A program made the translations under genes and the position numbers. Below the pieces are notes generated by a model. It did no database searches, was not told the origin of the DNA, and saw nothing but the letters and a program-made list of their open reading frames with translations. Source: Dyella_B sp035503745 (GTDB taxonomy: Bacteria > Pseudomonadota > Gammaproteobacteria > Xanthomonadales > Rhodanobacteraceae). From it: a DNA stretch of 64,000 bases. Positions 50,408 to 59,396 of the stretch are shown here, in pieces. Within the stretch, counting starts at the first letter, position 1. Each line of letters starts with the position of its first letter. The stretch covers positions 1-64,000 of the forward strand of contig NZ_DATJTC010000027.1 in NCBI RefSeq assembly GCF_035503745.1. The letters run 5' to 3'.

Positions 50408-51198
50408 GTGGGTACTCGTGGGTTGGGGGCACGACAAACCGTTCAACCGCTTGCGCAGCAGTCGGCTTGCGATCGATGTCCATGGCATCGCGGCAGTGGG
50501 GTGGCTGCCGGGTTACACATCTTCCTTGTTGGTGAAACGTCCGTTCCTGTGACGCGTTGATCCACACCAGATCGCTTGAATCGACGTGTTGGATGATCCA
50601 TGACGACGGTGGGTTTAAATTTACCGAGCAGGCTTGCGACCGGCATGTGAAGGTCGTAATGCTTTTTGCATGACGTAAGCCATGGTGCCAAGGCGCTTGA
50701 TCGCACGCGCGGCCGCATCCTTGCAATGCCTTTCGCGCGCGTTTGCGCATGTCTCCATGACACGACTATCGGTTCAGGATGCGTTGCGCATTCCAACAGC
50801 GTAGAGGATATCGTCAAGCACGCGCTCGACGGACTTGAAGCGAGCCAGGACAAGGTGCTGACCGACCAGCGCGCCATGCACGTGAAGCAAGGCCTGGCGG
50901 CAATCGGACTCAGCTATTTGCCGCAGGTTTCCTGAAGCCCGCCTCTACGCGAACACGTCACATTTTGCACGCGCTTCTCGCTGGAACCGACTGAACTTGC
51001 GGGGGAAAGCAACTCGTGCACCGCACCACGGCATGGTGGCCCAGCACTGTCCCGGAACCTTCATACAAGGGTGGTTCAATGCCGCGTATGCCACAGGCGG
51101 CGCGGTCAGCGCGGCCTGCGGCTGGCTGCAAGGGGGAATCCGCAGAAATGGGTGCTGTACCAACCCTGTGTCGTCGTACCCACTCCAGGAGCTTTCAC
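50408..51198. other. Gene-poor stretch before the phospholipase gene
   Basis: About 790 bases with no complete gene. It holds the SDR-like remnant at 50795-50938. Between 50940 and 51198 only a ribosome site for the next gene is seen. Confidence 0.45.
50795..50938 (+). pseudogene. C-terminal remnant of a short-chain dehydrogenase
   Basis: A reading frame ends SNSVEDIVKHALDGLEASQD then KVLTDQRAMHVKQGLAA, which resembles the C-terminal helix and tail of SDR oxidoreductases. Upstream there is no Rossmann GxxxGxG motif or YxxxK in any frame, so most of the gene is lost. Similarity is by eye only. Confidence 0.4.
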
Positions 51199-52941
51199 AT
51201 GTTTAGTCTTCGCAGTTTCCGCAAGGCGCTGCTGCCTGCGTCGATCGCTTGCATGGCATGCGCGTTCGCCGCCTATGCCCAGCCCGACACCGCTTCGAGC
51301 CAGAGCGCCGATAACGTTCAGTATTCCCCTTGGCATGGACATGGGCGTTCGCCGCAAGACGAATTGCCCACCGCCACGCCCATCAAGCACCTGGTGGTGA
51401 TCTTCGACGAGAACCGCTCGTTCGATCATTACTTTGGTACCTATCCGGTGGCGGCCAACCCGCCCGGCGAGCCTCAATTCAAGGCGCGGCCCTTCACGCC
51501 GCAGGTGGAGGGACTCACCCCGGCGCTGCTCAATGACAACCCGAACAAGCTCAACCCGATCAACGGCGCCAATGCGGTAAACCCGTTCCGCCTGGATCGC
51601 ACGCAGGCCAACACCGAAGGCCAGAACCACAGCTACACGCCTGAACAGCTTGCCTACGACAACGGCGCTGCCGACCGCTTCCCCGCCTACACCGGCAATA
51701 ACACCGTGACCACCACCGGCGCCTTCGGTACGCACGGCCTGGTGATGGGTTACTTCGACGGCAACACGGTGACGGCGATGTGGAACTACGCGCAGAACTT
51801 CGCCATGGACGACAACAGCTACACCGACACCTACGGCCCCTCGACGCCCGGCGCGATTGCCGTGGTCTCGGGAACCAACAACGGTGCCAAGGTGGTGCTG
51901 GGCTCCGCTTCCACCATTCCCGATACCCAGGGCGGCCTCACCCTCATCGGCGACACGGATCCGGCCTATGACACGTGCTCGTCCAAGACCAGCACGGTGG
52001 AGATGACGTCCAAGAACATCGGCGACCTGCTCAACGCCCATCACATCACCTGGGGCGGCTTCATGGGCGGCTTCGATCTCACTGCCACCAATGAAAACGG
52101 CACCACCAATTGCCAGCGCAGCACCTACTCCAGCGTGCTCAATGCCACCGAAACCGACTACGTGCCGCATCACAACTGGTTCCAGTATTACGCCTCCACC
52201 TCCAACCCCGCGCACACCCGGCCGACATCGGTCGCCCAGATCGGCTACACCGACTCGCAGGACAGCGGCGCCACCCCGGTGCACCACGAATACGACGTCA
52301 ACGACTTCTTCAAGGCCGTCTCCGAGGGCAACTTCCCGTCGGTGAGCTACATCAAGCCGCCGGCCGTCGGCGATGCACATCCGGGTAACTCCGATCCGCT
52401 GGACGAACAGTCCTTCGTGGTGAAGGTGCTCAACTTCCTGCAGAAGCAGCCCGATTGGGATAGCACCGCCGTCATCATCACCTACGACGACTCCGACGGC
52501 TGGTACGACCATCGCTACGCCGCGCCCACCACCTCGTCCTTCGATGCCACCAGCACGGAAGGCTCGGTCACCGGTGCCGACCAGCTCAACGCCCCGGGCG
52601 TTTGCAATGCTGCTCATGCCAAGCAGGGCGTAGGTGTGAACGGCGGCGCCGTCAACGGCCGCTGCGGCCCGGGTACGCGCATACCCTTCCTGGTGATCTC
52701 GCCCTACGCACGCGTCAACTATGTGGACGACACGCAGATCACGCAGGCCTCGGTGGTTCGCTTCATCGAAGACAACTGGCTGCATGGCGAACGCCTCGGC
52801 GATGGCTCCAACGATGCCAACACCGGCAGCATCATGGGCATGTTCGACTTCAGCCGCGCACCGTTCGAACAAGCGCCCAAGTTGTTCCTGGACCCCAGCA
52901 CCGGCACCCCGGTGGACAAGCATCGTCCCTGGAACTTCTAA
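51199..52941 (+). CDS. Secreted phospholipase C / acid phosphatase family enzyme
   Basis: 580 residues. Signal peptide (LLPASIACMACAFAAYAQ) then the phosphoesterase PF04185 core: LVVIFDENRSFDHYFGTYP (about 64-82) with the metal and nucleophile residues, TDTYGPSTPGAIAVVSG, and VIITYDDSDGWYDH followed by GTRIPFLVISPYAR. It should hydrolyse phosphodiesters or phosphomonoesters outside the cytoplasm. CAGGAG is 8 bases ahead of the ATG at 51199. A 13-bp perfect hairpin follows the stop. No secretion partner nearby. Confidence 0.9.
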   Translation: MFSLRSFRKALLPASIACMACAFAAYAQPDTASSQSADNVQYSPWHGHGRSPQDELPTATPIKHLVVIFDENRSFDHYFGTYPVAANPPGEPQFKARPFTPQVEGLTPALLNDNPNKLNPINGANAVNPFRLDRTQANTEGQNHSYTPEQLAYDNGAADRFPAYTGNNTVTTTGAFGTHGLVMGYFDGNTVTAMWNYAQNFAMDDNSYTDTYGPSTPGAIAVVSGTNNGAKVVLGSASTIPDTQGGLTLIGDTDPAYDTCSSKTSTVEMTSKNIGDLLNAHHITWGGFMGGFDLTATNENGTTNCQRSTYSSVLNATETDYVPHHNWFQYYASTSNPAHTRPTSVAQIGYTDSQDSGATPVHHEYDVNDFFKAVSEGNFPSVSYIKPPAVGDAHPGNSDPLDEQSFVVKVLNFLQKQPDWDSTAVIITYDDSDGWYDHRYAAPTTSSFDATSTEGSVTGADQLNAPGVCNAAHAKQGVGVNGGAVNGRCGPGTRIPFLVISPYARVNYVDDTQITQASVVRFIEDNWLHGERLGDGSNDANTGSIMGMFDFSRAPFEQAPKLFLDPSTGTPVDKHRPWNF

Positions 52942-52950
52942 GCGCCGGCC

Positions 52951-52983
52951 GCGCTGCCGGATCATGATCTGATCCGGCAGCGC
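52951..52983. terminator. Strong hairpin after the phospholipase gene
   Basis: GCGCTGCCGGATC (52951-52963) and GATCCGGCAGCGC (52971-52983) form a perfect 13-bp stem with a 7-base loop, 9 bases after the stop codon. No U tract follows, so it may stabilise the 3' end or stop transcription with Rho's help. Confidence 0.5.
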
Positions 52984-53079
52984 CCCAAGCGGATAACGTC
53001 CATCACGGCTCCGCGATGCATCGCGGGGCTGTGATGTTTTCCAGGCCGTATCGCACGCCATCACGTCATTGCCTTGGAC

Positions 53080-54510
53080 ATGCCATTGAGATTCCAATCG
53101 TCTCCCGCTCGCGCATCGATGCCGCGCGAGCCGTTTCGCTGGCTTCCCCTATTGCTTGGCGCCGCTTGCGCACTCAGCTGCCTGACCGGCTATGCCTTTC
53201 TCGACCAGGCGGCGACAGCACAGGACGCCACCGGCCCTGACAGCGGCATCAACCCGCATCCGGTACATCTGCGCTTGCCGCAAACACAACCGCTGAGCGC
53301 GGTGGCGCAGCTTGGCAAGTCGCTGTTCTTCGATCCGATGCTGTCCGGCTCGGGCAAGCAATCGTGCGCGTCGTGCCATAGCCCCGACTACGGTTACAAC
53401 CCGCCCAACGCGCTCACCGTGCAACCGGGCGGCGTGAATCTGCACAAGGCGGGTTATCGCCCTCCGCTATCGCTTGGCTATCTGTATCGGCAACGACCTT
53501 TCAATATCGGGCCCGATACCGGCAACGACGAGGTGGCACCCAACCTCAACGCATTGGCCGCCTCCGCGCGCAACGATCCGCGTGCGCGCAAGCAAGCCGG
53601 CGTAACGCCAGCCGTTCCCGCGATGGTGGCGCAGGGCGGCTTGTTCTGGGACGGCCGCGCGGACTCGCTGCAACGGCAGGCGTATTTGCCGCTGCTCAAT
53701 CCCGTGGAAATGGCCAACACCAGCATGGACGAGGTGGTCGACAAACTGTTGCGTAGCCGCTACCGCCAAACCTTTACCATGTTGTTCGGGCCCGGCATCG
53801 TCAACGATCGTGGGCAGCTTATCGATGAAGCGATGTTCGCCATCGGCCGCTTTCAGATCGAAGACCCCTCCTTCCACCCCTTCACCAGCAAGTACGATGC
53901 GTGGCTGCAAGGACAGGCACACCTGACCCCGGCGGAAATGCGCGGCCTGCGCCTGTTCAACGATCCGCGCAAAGGCAACTGCGCCGGCTGCCATCTTAGC
54001 CAGCCCACGCGCGACGGCCTGCCGCCGCTGTTCACCGACACCCAATACGAAGCGCTGGGCGTACCGCGCAACACAACGCTGGCGGTTAACCGCGACCCGC
54101 ACTTCTACGATCTGGGTATCTGCGGGCCGCTTCGAAAGGATCTGGCCAAGCAGACGCAATATTGCGGCATGTTTCTCACGCCGACGCTGCGCAACGTGGA
54201 CAGGCGCGCGGTATTTTTCCACAACGGCGTGTATCACTCGTTGACGCAGGTGTTGGATTTCTACAACCTGCGCAACGTCGCGCCGGAGAAAGTCTACCCG
54301 CGCGGCGCCAACGGCAAGCCCGATATCTACAACGACATGCCGGCCGCCTACCGCGCCAACATCGACAACACCGACGCCCCCTTCGACCGCCGCCCCGGCG
54401 ATCCGCCCCCGCTCACCGCGCAAGACATCCAGGACATCATCGCGTTCCTGCATACGCTTGATGATGGTTATTCGACGCAGGCGTCGGATGAGCGAAAGCT
54501 CAAGAGGTAA
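53080..54510 (+). CDS. Di-heme cytochrome c peroxidase family protein (CcpA/MauG type)
   Basis: 476 residues. N-terminal signal/anchor (WLPLLLGAACALSCLTGYAF) and two CXXCH heme sites: CASCHSPDYGY (about residue 100) and CAGCHLSQ (about 305). GKSLFFDPMLSGSGKQSCASCH and FLTPTLRNVDRRAVFFHNG are typical for the family. It should reduce peroxide or oxidise a protein or small substrate in the periplasm. ATG 53080 is chosen over TTG 53074; ribosome site weak. Follows the phospholipase hairpin by about 95 bases. Confidence 0.9.
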   Translation: MPLRFQSSPARASMPREPFRWLPLLLGAACALSCLTGYAFLDQAATAQDATGPDSGINPHPVHLRLPQTQPLSAVAQLGKSLFFDPMLSGSGKQSCASCHSPDYGYNPPNALTVQPGGVNLHKAGYRPPLSLGYLYRQRPFNIGPDTGNDEVAPNLNALAASARNDPRARKQAGVTPAVPAMVAQGGLFWDGRADSLQRQAYLPLLNPVEMANTSMDEVVDKLLRSRYRQTFTMLFGPGIVNDRGQLIDEAMFAIGRFQIEDPSFHPFTSKYDAWLQGQAHLTPAEMRGLRLFNDPRKGNCAGCHLSQPTRDGLPPLFTDTQYEALGVPRNTTLAVNRDPHFYDLGICGPLRKDLAKQTQYCGMFLTPTLRNVDRRAVFFHNGVYHSLTQVLDFYNLRNVAPEKVYPRGANGKPDIYNDMPAAYRANIDNTDAPFDRRPGDPPPLTAQDIQDIIAFLHTLDDGYSTQASDERKLKR

Positions 54511-54586
54511 AATGAAGTCTCCTGTCTCCCTGTGAAAGGATAGCTTCGCGGCCGGTCACCCGCGAAGCTCGCAGCTCCGGCAAAAG

Positions 54587-54609
54587 GCGTTGAAGAAGCT
54601 CGCGCAAAA
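54587..54609 (+). repeat. 23-bp segment near-identical to the end of the TetR gene
   Basis: GCGTTGAAGAAGCTCGCGCA (plus AAA) differs by one base from 61215-61237 inside the C-terminal codons of the TetR gene. Translated it gives ALKKLAQN versus ALRKLAQN. It probably is a scrap of a second TetR-family gene upstream of the glycosylase gene. Confidence 0.4.
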
Positions 54610-54741
54610 CGCTGAGCGAGATCTTCGGCCAATGCGTGATTCAAGCGGCGCCCATCCGGCTCTTGTACGATTTCGCGAGAACGCGCCGGGCATTTTCCGG
54701 CGACGTGCGGCAATCACGACAACGGCGGCGGGAGCATCCGG

Positions 54742-55371
54742 ATGGCTAAACGGAAATCGGCATGGGTCGCTTGGCCAGGTGAGCCGTTGCCGCGCGCCTT
54801 CTACGATCGGCCCGCCACCGCCGTGGCGCCGCAACTGCTCAACAAGATCCTGGCGGCGGCCGACGGCCGCGCCGGGCGCATCGTGGAAGTGGAAGCTTAT
54901 GCCGGCGCGATCGATCCGGCAGCGCATACCTATCGCGGCAAAACGCAACGCAACGCGGTAATGTTCGGACCGCCCGGGCATATGTATGTGCACTTCACCT
55001 ACGGCCTGCACTGGTGCTGCAACTGTGTGAGCGGCCCCGAAGGCGCCGGATGCGGCATGCTCATCCGCGCGCTGCAACCGCTACACGGGCTAGAACAGAT
55101 GCGCGCAGCACGCCCGCGCGCGGCGAGTGATCGCGATCTTTGCCGTGGCCCAGCCCGGCTGGCACAGGCGATGGGCATCACCGGCGTTCATAACGGCCTG
55201 GACCTTGCCGGCGCCAGCGATCGCTTCACCATCGTCGATGACGGCATGGCGCCGCCTGAAAACCTGGTGGGCAGCCTGCGTATCGGCATCAGCGTCGGCA
55301 AGGATTTTCCGTGGCGCTGGAGCGTACCCGGCAGCCCTTATGTATCGGGCCCCGGCAGGCGGCGGGGCTGA
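54742..55371 (+). CDS. 3-methyladenine DNA glycosylase (AAG/MPG family)
   Basis: 209 residues of the Aag/MPG fold, which excises alkylated and deaminated purines. VEVEAYAGAIDPAAHTYRGKTQRN (Glu about 51 is the water-activating residue), MFGPPGHMYVHFTYGLHWCCN and LCRGPARLAQAMGI are diagnostic. Family members are usually about 190-220 residues, so it is complete. GGAG is about 10 bases before the ATG. It converges on the aldo/keto reductase with only 12 bases between stops. Confidence 0.93.
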   Translation: MAKRKSAWVAWPGEPLPRAFYDRPATAVAPQLLNKILAAADGRAGRIVEVEAYAGAIDPAAHTYRGKTQRNAVMFGPPGHMYVHFTYGLHWCCNCVSGPEGAGCGMLIRALQPLHGLEQMRAARPRAASDRDLCRGPARLAQAMGITGVHNGLDLAGASDRFTIVDDGMAPPENLVGSLRIGISVGKDFPWRWSVPGSPYVSGPGRRRG

Positions 55372-55383
55372 TCCAGGCTCCCT

Positions 55384-56325
55384 TTACTTGGCTCGCGGCA
55401 CGAAACCGGGCATGCCCGTCTCCACCACCGCGTTCAAGCGAATATGGGTCGTGATGCCATGTTGTATTTCCTGCATGGCTTCCTGCGGCAGCAGGGCAAT
55501 CTCGAAATTTTCCCTGATGTGCAACGGATGGGTCGAGGTGGTGAGAAACGCTCCGCCGCGCTGTACCGCCCACGCCAGCGCCACCTGGGCCGGCGTCTTG
55601 CCGATGCGCGTGGCGATGCCCTTGATGACCGGATCGTCGGTTATCCGTGGCTCCATGCCATGTCCCAGCGGCGCGAACGCCAGCAGCACGATGCCATGCT
55701 TCTGGCAAAACGCGAGCAGCTCCCATTCGGGCAGATAAGGATGGCTTTCGACCTGCACCACGGCGGGCTTGATGCGCGCGATCTCGACGATTTCCTTCAG
55801 CTTGTCCAACGTGATGTCCGACAACCCGATGAACCTGCAGCGTCCCTCGTCCACCAGGCTTTCCATCGCCCGCCAGGTATCGATCAAGGTCACGCCCGGA
55901 TCGTAGACCGGTTCGCCGCGATCGTTCATGGGGTAGTAGTCCTCGCCAGGCTGGAACGCGAACGGCGTGTGGATCAGGTAGCAGTCCAGATAATCGAGCT
56001 GCAGGCGGCGCAAGCTTCTTTCGAAAGCGAGCCTGACTCGCTCGGGGCGATGGTTGTTGTTCCACAGCTTGCTGGTGACGAACAGTTCGTCGCGCTTGAC
56101 CGTGCCCGCTTCGAACGCCTCGCGCAACGCGTCGCCCACGACCTCTTCATTGCGATAAACGTCAGCGCCATCGATATGCCGGAATCCGACTTCCAACGCG
56201 GACCGGATGGCTTTCCTGGCCGCCTCGGCATCGGCGATCAAGGTGCCGAACCCGACGGCGGGAATGGTGCTTGCGCCGTCGGCAAGCGGAATTTGCGTAT
56301 GTGGCAATGACTCCAGGCGATGCAT
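55384..56325 (-). CDS. Aldo/keto reductase
   Basis: 313 residues, NADPH-dependent TIM barrel. Tetrad positions readable: Asp and Tyr in HIDGADVYRNEE, Lys in TSKLWNN, His in YLIHTPF. The core follows AKR3/AKR4-like patterns (LESLVDEGRCRFIGLSDI, VVQVESHPYLPE). AGAGG is 8 bases upstream of ATG 56325; the longer frame adds an unrelated N-terminus. It lies 92 bases after the outer-membrane efflux gene in the same direction but is probably separate. Confidence 0.92.
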   Translation of the reverse strand: MHRLESLPHTQIPLADGASTIPAVGFGTLIADAEAARKAIRSALEVGFRHIDGADVYRNEEVVGDALREAFEAGTVKRDELFVTSKLWNNNHRPERVRLAFERSLRRLQLDYLDCYLIHTPFAFQPGEDYYPMNDRGEPVYDPGVTLIDTWRAMESLVDEGRCRFIGLSDITLDKLKEIVEIARIKPAVVQVESHPYLPEWELLAFCQKHGIVLLAFAPLGHGMEPRITDDPVIKGIATRIGKTPAQVALAWAVQRGGAFLTTSTHPLHIRENFEIALLPQEAMQEIQHGITTHIRLNAVVETGMPGFVPRAK

Positions 56326-56417
56326 GGTCGTGACCTCTGATGGAGCGCCATCCGTGGCGGGGTTGGCCCCTTGTACGGGGCGCGGGGATGCGGGGTAAAC
56401 GTGAATCGAGCGCACGT

Positions 56418-57881
56418 TCATGGTTTGTCACCATATGCCACGCGCTGCTGGGAAACGCCGCTGGCGTTGCCGCCCAGGGCTATGGAAAGCTGCACGGTGT
56501 CGAGGTAGCGCGCGGTATTGGCCTGGATCTGGCCAATCAGGGCGCGCTGATAGCTACGCTGCGCATCCAGCACCTGCAGCACGCCGGTTTCACCCACCTC
56601 ATAACCCTGCCGGTTCAACCTCAGACTGGTGTCGGCGGCGCTCAAGGCGCGTTCCTGGGCGGCGTATTCTTCGGCATCGTGATCGACCGCCTGCAACACG
56701 TCCGCGACCTGGCCGAATGACTGGATGACAGTCTGCCGATAGTTAGCGAGCGAGGCCTTGTAGGCGTCGACCGAGGCGCGCTGGTTCGCCTTGAGCGTGC
56801 CGCCTGCGTAAAGCGGGCCGGCCAGTGCGCCCGCGACACTCCACAAAGTGCCGACGCCGGAGCCGCTCAGCGCGGACGACAGCGTCAGGTGCGGATACAT
56901 GTCCGCCGTGGCCACGCCAATCGCCGCACTGGAGGCATGCAGTTCGGCTTCCGCTTCAAGGATATCGGGACGATTGCGCACCAGTTCGGATGGCAGGCTG
57001 ACGGGCATCGCCTGTGGCAGCGCGAAATCGCTGAGGTTGAAGTCCGGCGCGGTCCAGTCGCCGGGGCTTTTGCCGACCAGGATCGACAGCGCATGCCGCG
57101 CCACGTCGCGCCGCTGCACCAGTGGCGGCAGCAAGGTCTGGTCTTGTGCCAGCTGCGTGTTGGCCAGCGCGACGTCCACTTGCGTGGCGCTGCCGACCCG
57201 ATGCGCCGTAGTCACCAATTGCAGGTTTTTCTGGTCGTCGGCGATCAGCACATTGACCGCGTCGATCTGCGCGCGGGCTGAGGCAAGTTCGATTGCTTCG
57301 TTAGCGACGTTGCCGGTTACGGTCAGGTACGCCGCATCGAACTTGTGCCGCTGCAGTTCGGCCAGCGCCGTGCTTTCCTCGACCCGGCGCTTGTTGCCGC
57401 CGAAGATATCCAGATCAAAGCTCACTTGCGGGCCGACCGCGTAGAAATGGGTCGTCACGTTTTCCGTGCCGACATTCGCACGCTCGCGACCGCCTTGCGC
57501 GCCCATATCCACCTGCGGACGCAGCGCGCCCTGCGCGGCGGCAACGGCTTGGTCGGCCTGCGCGATGGTCGCGTCGGCCGCTTCCAGGTCGAGGTTGCCG
57601 GCAATGGCCCTTTGCATCACACCATCGAGCTTGGGTGAACCTAGCGCCAACCACCAGTCGCCCTGCATCTTTTTGCCGATGTCCACGTGCTGCACATCGG
57701 CGGACGTGTTGGCGCCGCTCAGCGCCTGCTCGGCGTGTGCATCGTAGTGCCGTGTGGCTGGTGCGGCGGGCCTTTCAAAGTTTGGCCCGACCATGCAGGC
57801 CGACAGCAACAGGGACAACGCCGTGGGGACAAGTGTCGTCCGCGCCACGCGCTTGAGCAATTTAGAGGTAATCAGTTTCAT
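56418..57881 (-). CDS. Outer-membrane efflux lipoprotein (NodT type)
   Basis: 487 residues. Lipobox LLSAC followed by MVGPNFERPAAPATRHYDAH. Two TolC-like repeats (DWWLALGSPKLDGVMQRAI; LKANQRASVDAYKASLANYR) and a C-terminal DAQRSYQRALIGQIQ. It completes the MFS-based tripartite pump, third gene of the operon, 15 bases after the MFS stop with GGAG 8 bases before the ATG. A second NodT-type lipoprotein serves the RND pump at 37142; the two are clearly different paralogues. Confidence 0.93.
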   Translation of the reverse strand: MKLITSKLLKRVARTTLVPTALSLLLSACMVGPNFERPAAPATRHYDAHAEQALSGANTSADVQHVDIGKKMQGDWWLALGSPKLDGVMQRAIAGNLDLEAADATIAQADQAVAAAQGALRPQVDMGAQGGRERANVGTENVTTHFYAVGPQVSFDLDIFGGNKRRVEESTALAELQRHKFDAAYLTVTGNVANEAIELASARAQIDAVNVLIADDQKNLQLVTTAHRVGSATQVDVALANTQLAQDQTLLPPLVQRRDVARHALSILVGKSPGDWTAPDFNLSDFALPQAMPVSLPSELVRNRPDILEAEAELHASSAAIGVATADMYPHLTLSSALSGSGVGTLWSVAGALAGPLYAGGTLKANQRASVDAYKASLANYRQTVIQSFGQVADVLQAVDHDAEEYAAQERALSAADTSLRLNRQGYEVGETGVLQVLDAQRSYQRALIGQIQANTARYLDTVQLSIALGGNASGVSQQRVAYGDKP

Positions 57882-57896
57882 GTTGTGACTCCACAA

Positions 57897-59396
57897 CTAT
57901 CGGTTGCCGGTACGCGGCTTGCGAAGGAATAGAACAAGTGGCGTGGCGATCAGGCCAGCCATCAGCAGGACCTTGAATTGATCGATGATGCCGACCATCG
58001 CGGCCTGGCCCGTCACCAGATCGTTGAGCGAGGCCAGCGCTTGCGCCGACATCGTGTTGGCCGCTTCGCTGCCGATAAGGTACGGCCGCAGGTTCTTGGC
58101 GAGCGCCAGATGCATGCTCTGGGTGTTGTTGAAGAAATAGATCTGTACGATCGCGATGCCGATCGTGCTGCCGTACAAGCGCACGAGGTTGAAAAACGCG
58201 GTGCCTTCCGGGCGATACACCGGCTCCAGCGTGCTGAATGCCGCGCGGGTCAATGCAGGCAACAGCACGCCCAGGCCCGCGCCTTGCAGGACACCCGCCT
58301 CCACCACCGCCTGCCAATCCATCAACGGCGAGTAGCACATCATGCGCCAATTGCCGTAGATCACCAGCGCCAGGCCGCCAAGCAGAAACAACCGGTTATC
58401 CAGGCGCGGCGAGGGCTTGAAGGTCAGTATGACCGCGCCTACCAAAGCGATGCCGCGCGGAATGGTCACGTTGCCGGCGGTATGCGCCGGATAGCCGAGC
58501 AATTCCTCCAGCATCGGCGAGGTCAACGCCAGGGTGGGCAACAGGATGAAGCCGACTGCGAAGTACATCACCGTTGCCACGCTGAAGTTACGATCCTTGA
58601 ACAGCGCCTTGTTGAGGAAGTGATGCTCCTTGGTCAACACGTGCACGAAGAACAGATAGAAACCGAGCGCCGCCATGATCGCATCCGCCCAGATCTCGGG
58701 CGAATCGAACCACTCCATGCGCTCGCCACGGTCGAGCATCATCTGCACGCCCATGATGCCCATGGCAAAGGTGATCAGCCCGAAGAAGTCGAACGCGGCG
58801 AGTTTTTCGGCCTTTTTTTCCTTCAGGTAAAGACTCATCGTCAACGCGATGAAAGCAGACAGCGGCAGGCTGACATAGAAGATGGAAGGCCAGCCGAGGT
58901 ATTCGCTGAGCACGCCGCCGATGCCTGGGCCGCTGAGCATGCCCAGCAGCGAGGTCACGTTCCACACCATGCCGGTCCTGCCCTGGCGTTCGGCCGGCTG
59001 TCCATCAAGCAGGATCGCCAGCGAGATCGGCGCAAGCGTGCCGCTCGCGGCGCCCTGCAGGATGCGGGCGGCGACGCACTCCAGCGGCGTCTTCACCATG
59101 GCATCGAGAATCAGCGCGAGGCTGAACAAAGCGATCGAAGTCAGCAACACGTTCTTACGGCCGAATCTTCCGGCCAGCCACGCGGTCATCGGCATGACGG
59201 TCGCGCCGGAGGCGATGTAAGCGGTGAAGACCCAGCCGATCTCGTCGTCCGCCATGGACATCGTGCCTTGCATGTACAACAGCGCCGCGTTCGGGATCGA
59301 AATGTTCATCGACTGCATGAAAGTGGCGAGCAGCGCGGCGATGACCAGTAACCGGCGCGACGTAGCCTCGTTGCCGGCCGCGAGCGCGGTGTTCAT
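57897..59396 (-). CDS. EmrB/QacA-type MFS drug:H+ antiporter (DHA2, 14 TMS)
   Basis: 499 residues, 14 membrane helices. FTAYIASGATVMPMTAWLAGRFGRKNV holds the motif A-like loop, and NVTSLLGMLSGPGIGGVLSEYLGW is motif C of antiporters. It exports hydrophobic toxicants with the neighbouring HlyD/EmrA adaptor and outer-membrane channel. The ATG overlaps the adaptor stop (ATGA, 59393-59396). Expression is presumably controlled by the divergent TetR protein. Confidence 0.93.
   Translation of the reverse strand: MNTALAAGNEATSRRLLVIAALLATFMQSMNISIPNAALLYMQGTMSMADDEIGWVFTAYIASGATVMPMTAWLAGRFGRKNVLLTSIALFSLALILDAMVKTPLECVAARILQGAASGTLAPISLAILLDGQPAERQGRTGMVWNVTSLLGMLSGPGIGGVLSEYLGWPSIFYVSLPLSAFIALTMSLYLKEKKAEKLAAFDFFGLITFAMGIMGVQMMLDRGERMEWFDSPEIWADAIMAALGFYLFFVHVLTKEHHFLNKALFKDRNFSVATVMYFAVGFILLPTLALTSPMLEELLGYPAHTAGNVTIPRGIALVGAVILTFKPSPRLDNRLFLLGGLALVIYGNWRMMCYSPLMDWQAVVEAGVLQGAGLGVLLPALTRAAFSTLEPVYRPEGTAFFNLVRLYGSTIGIAIVQIYFFNNTQSMHLALAKNLRPYLIGSEAANTMSAQALASLNDLVTGQAAMVGIIDQFKVLLMAGLIATPLVLFLRKPRTGNR

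Noticed and set aside
50666..50794. Upstream part of the SDR-like frame as coding
   Set aside because: No resemblance to an SDR or other family; only the last 48 codons look meaningful.
51106..53097. 663-codon minus-strand frame opposite the phospholipase
   Set aside because: Gly/Val-rich antisense translation, overlapping a secure gene.
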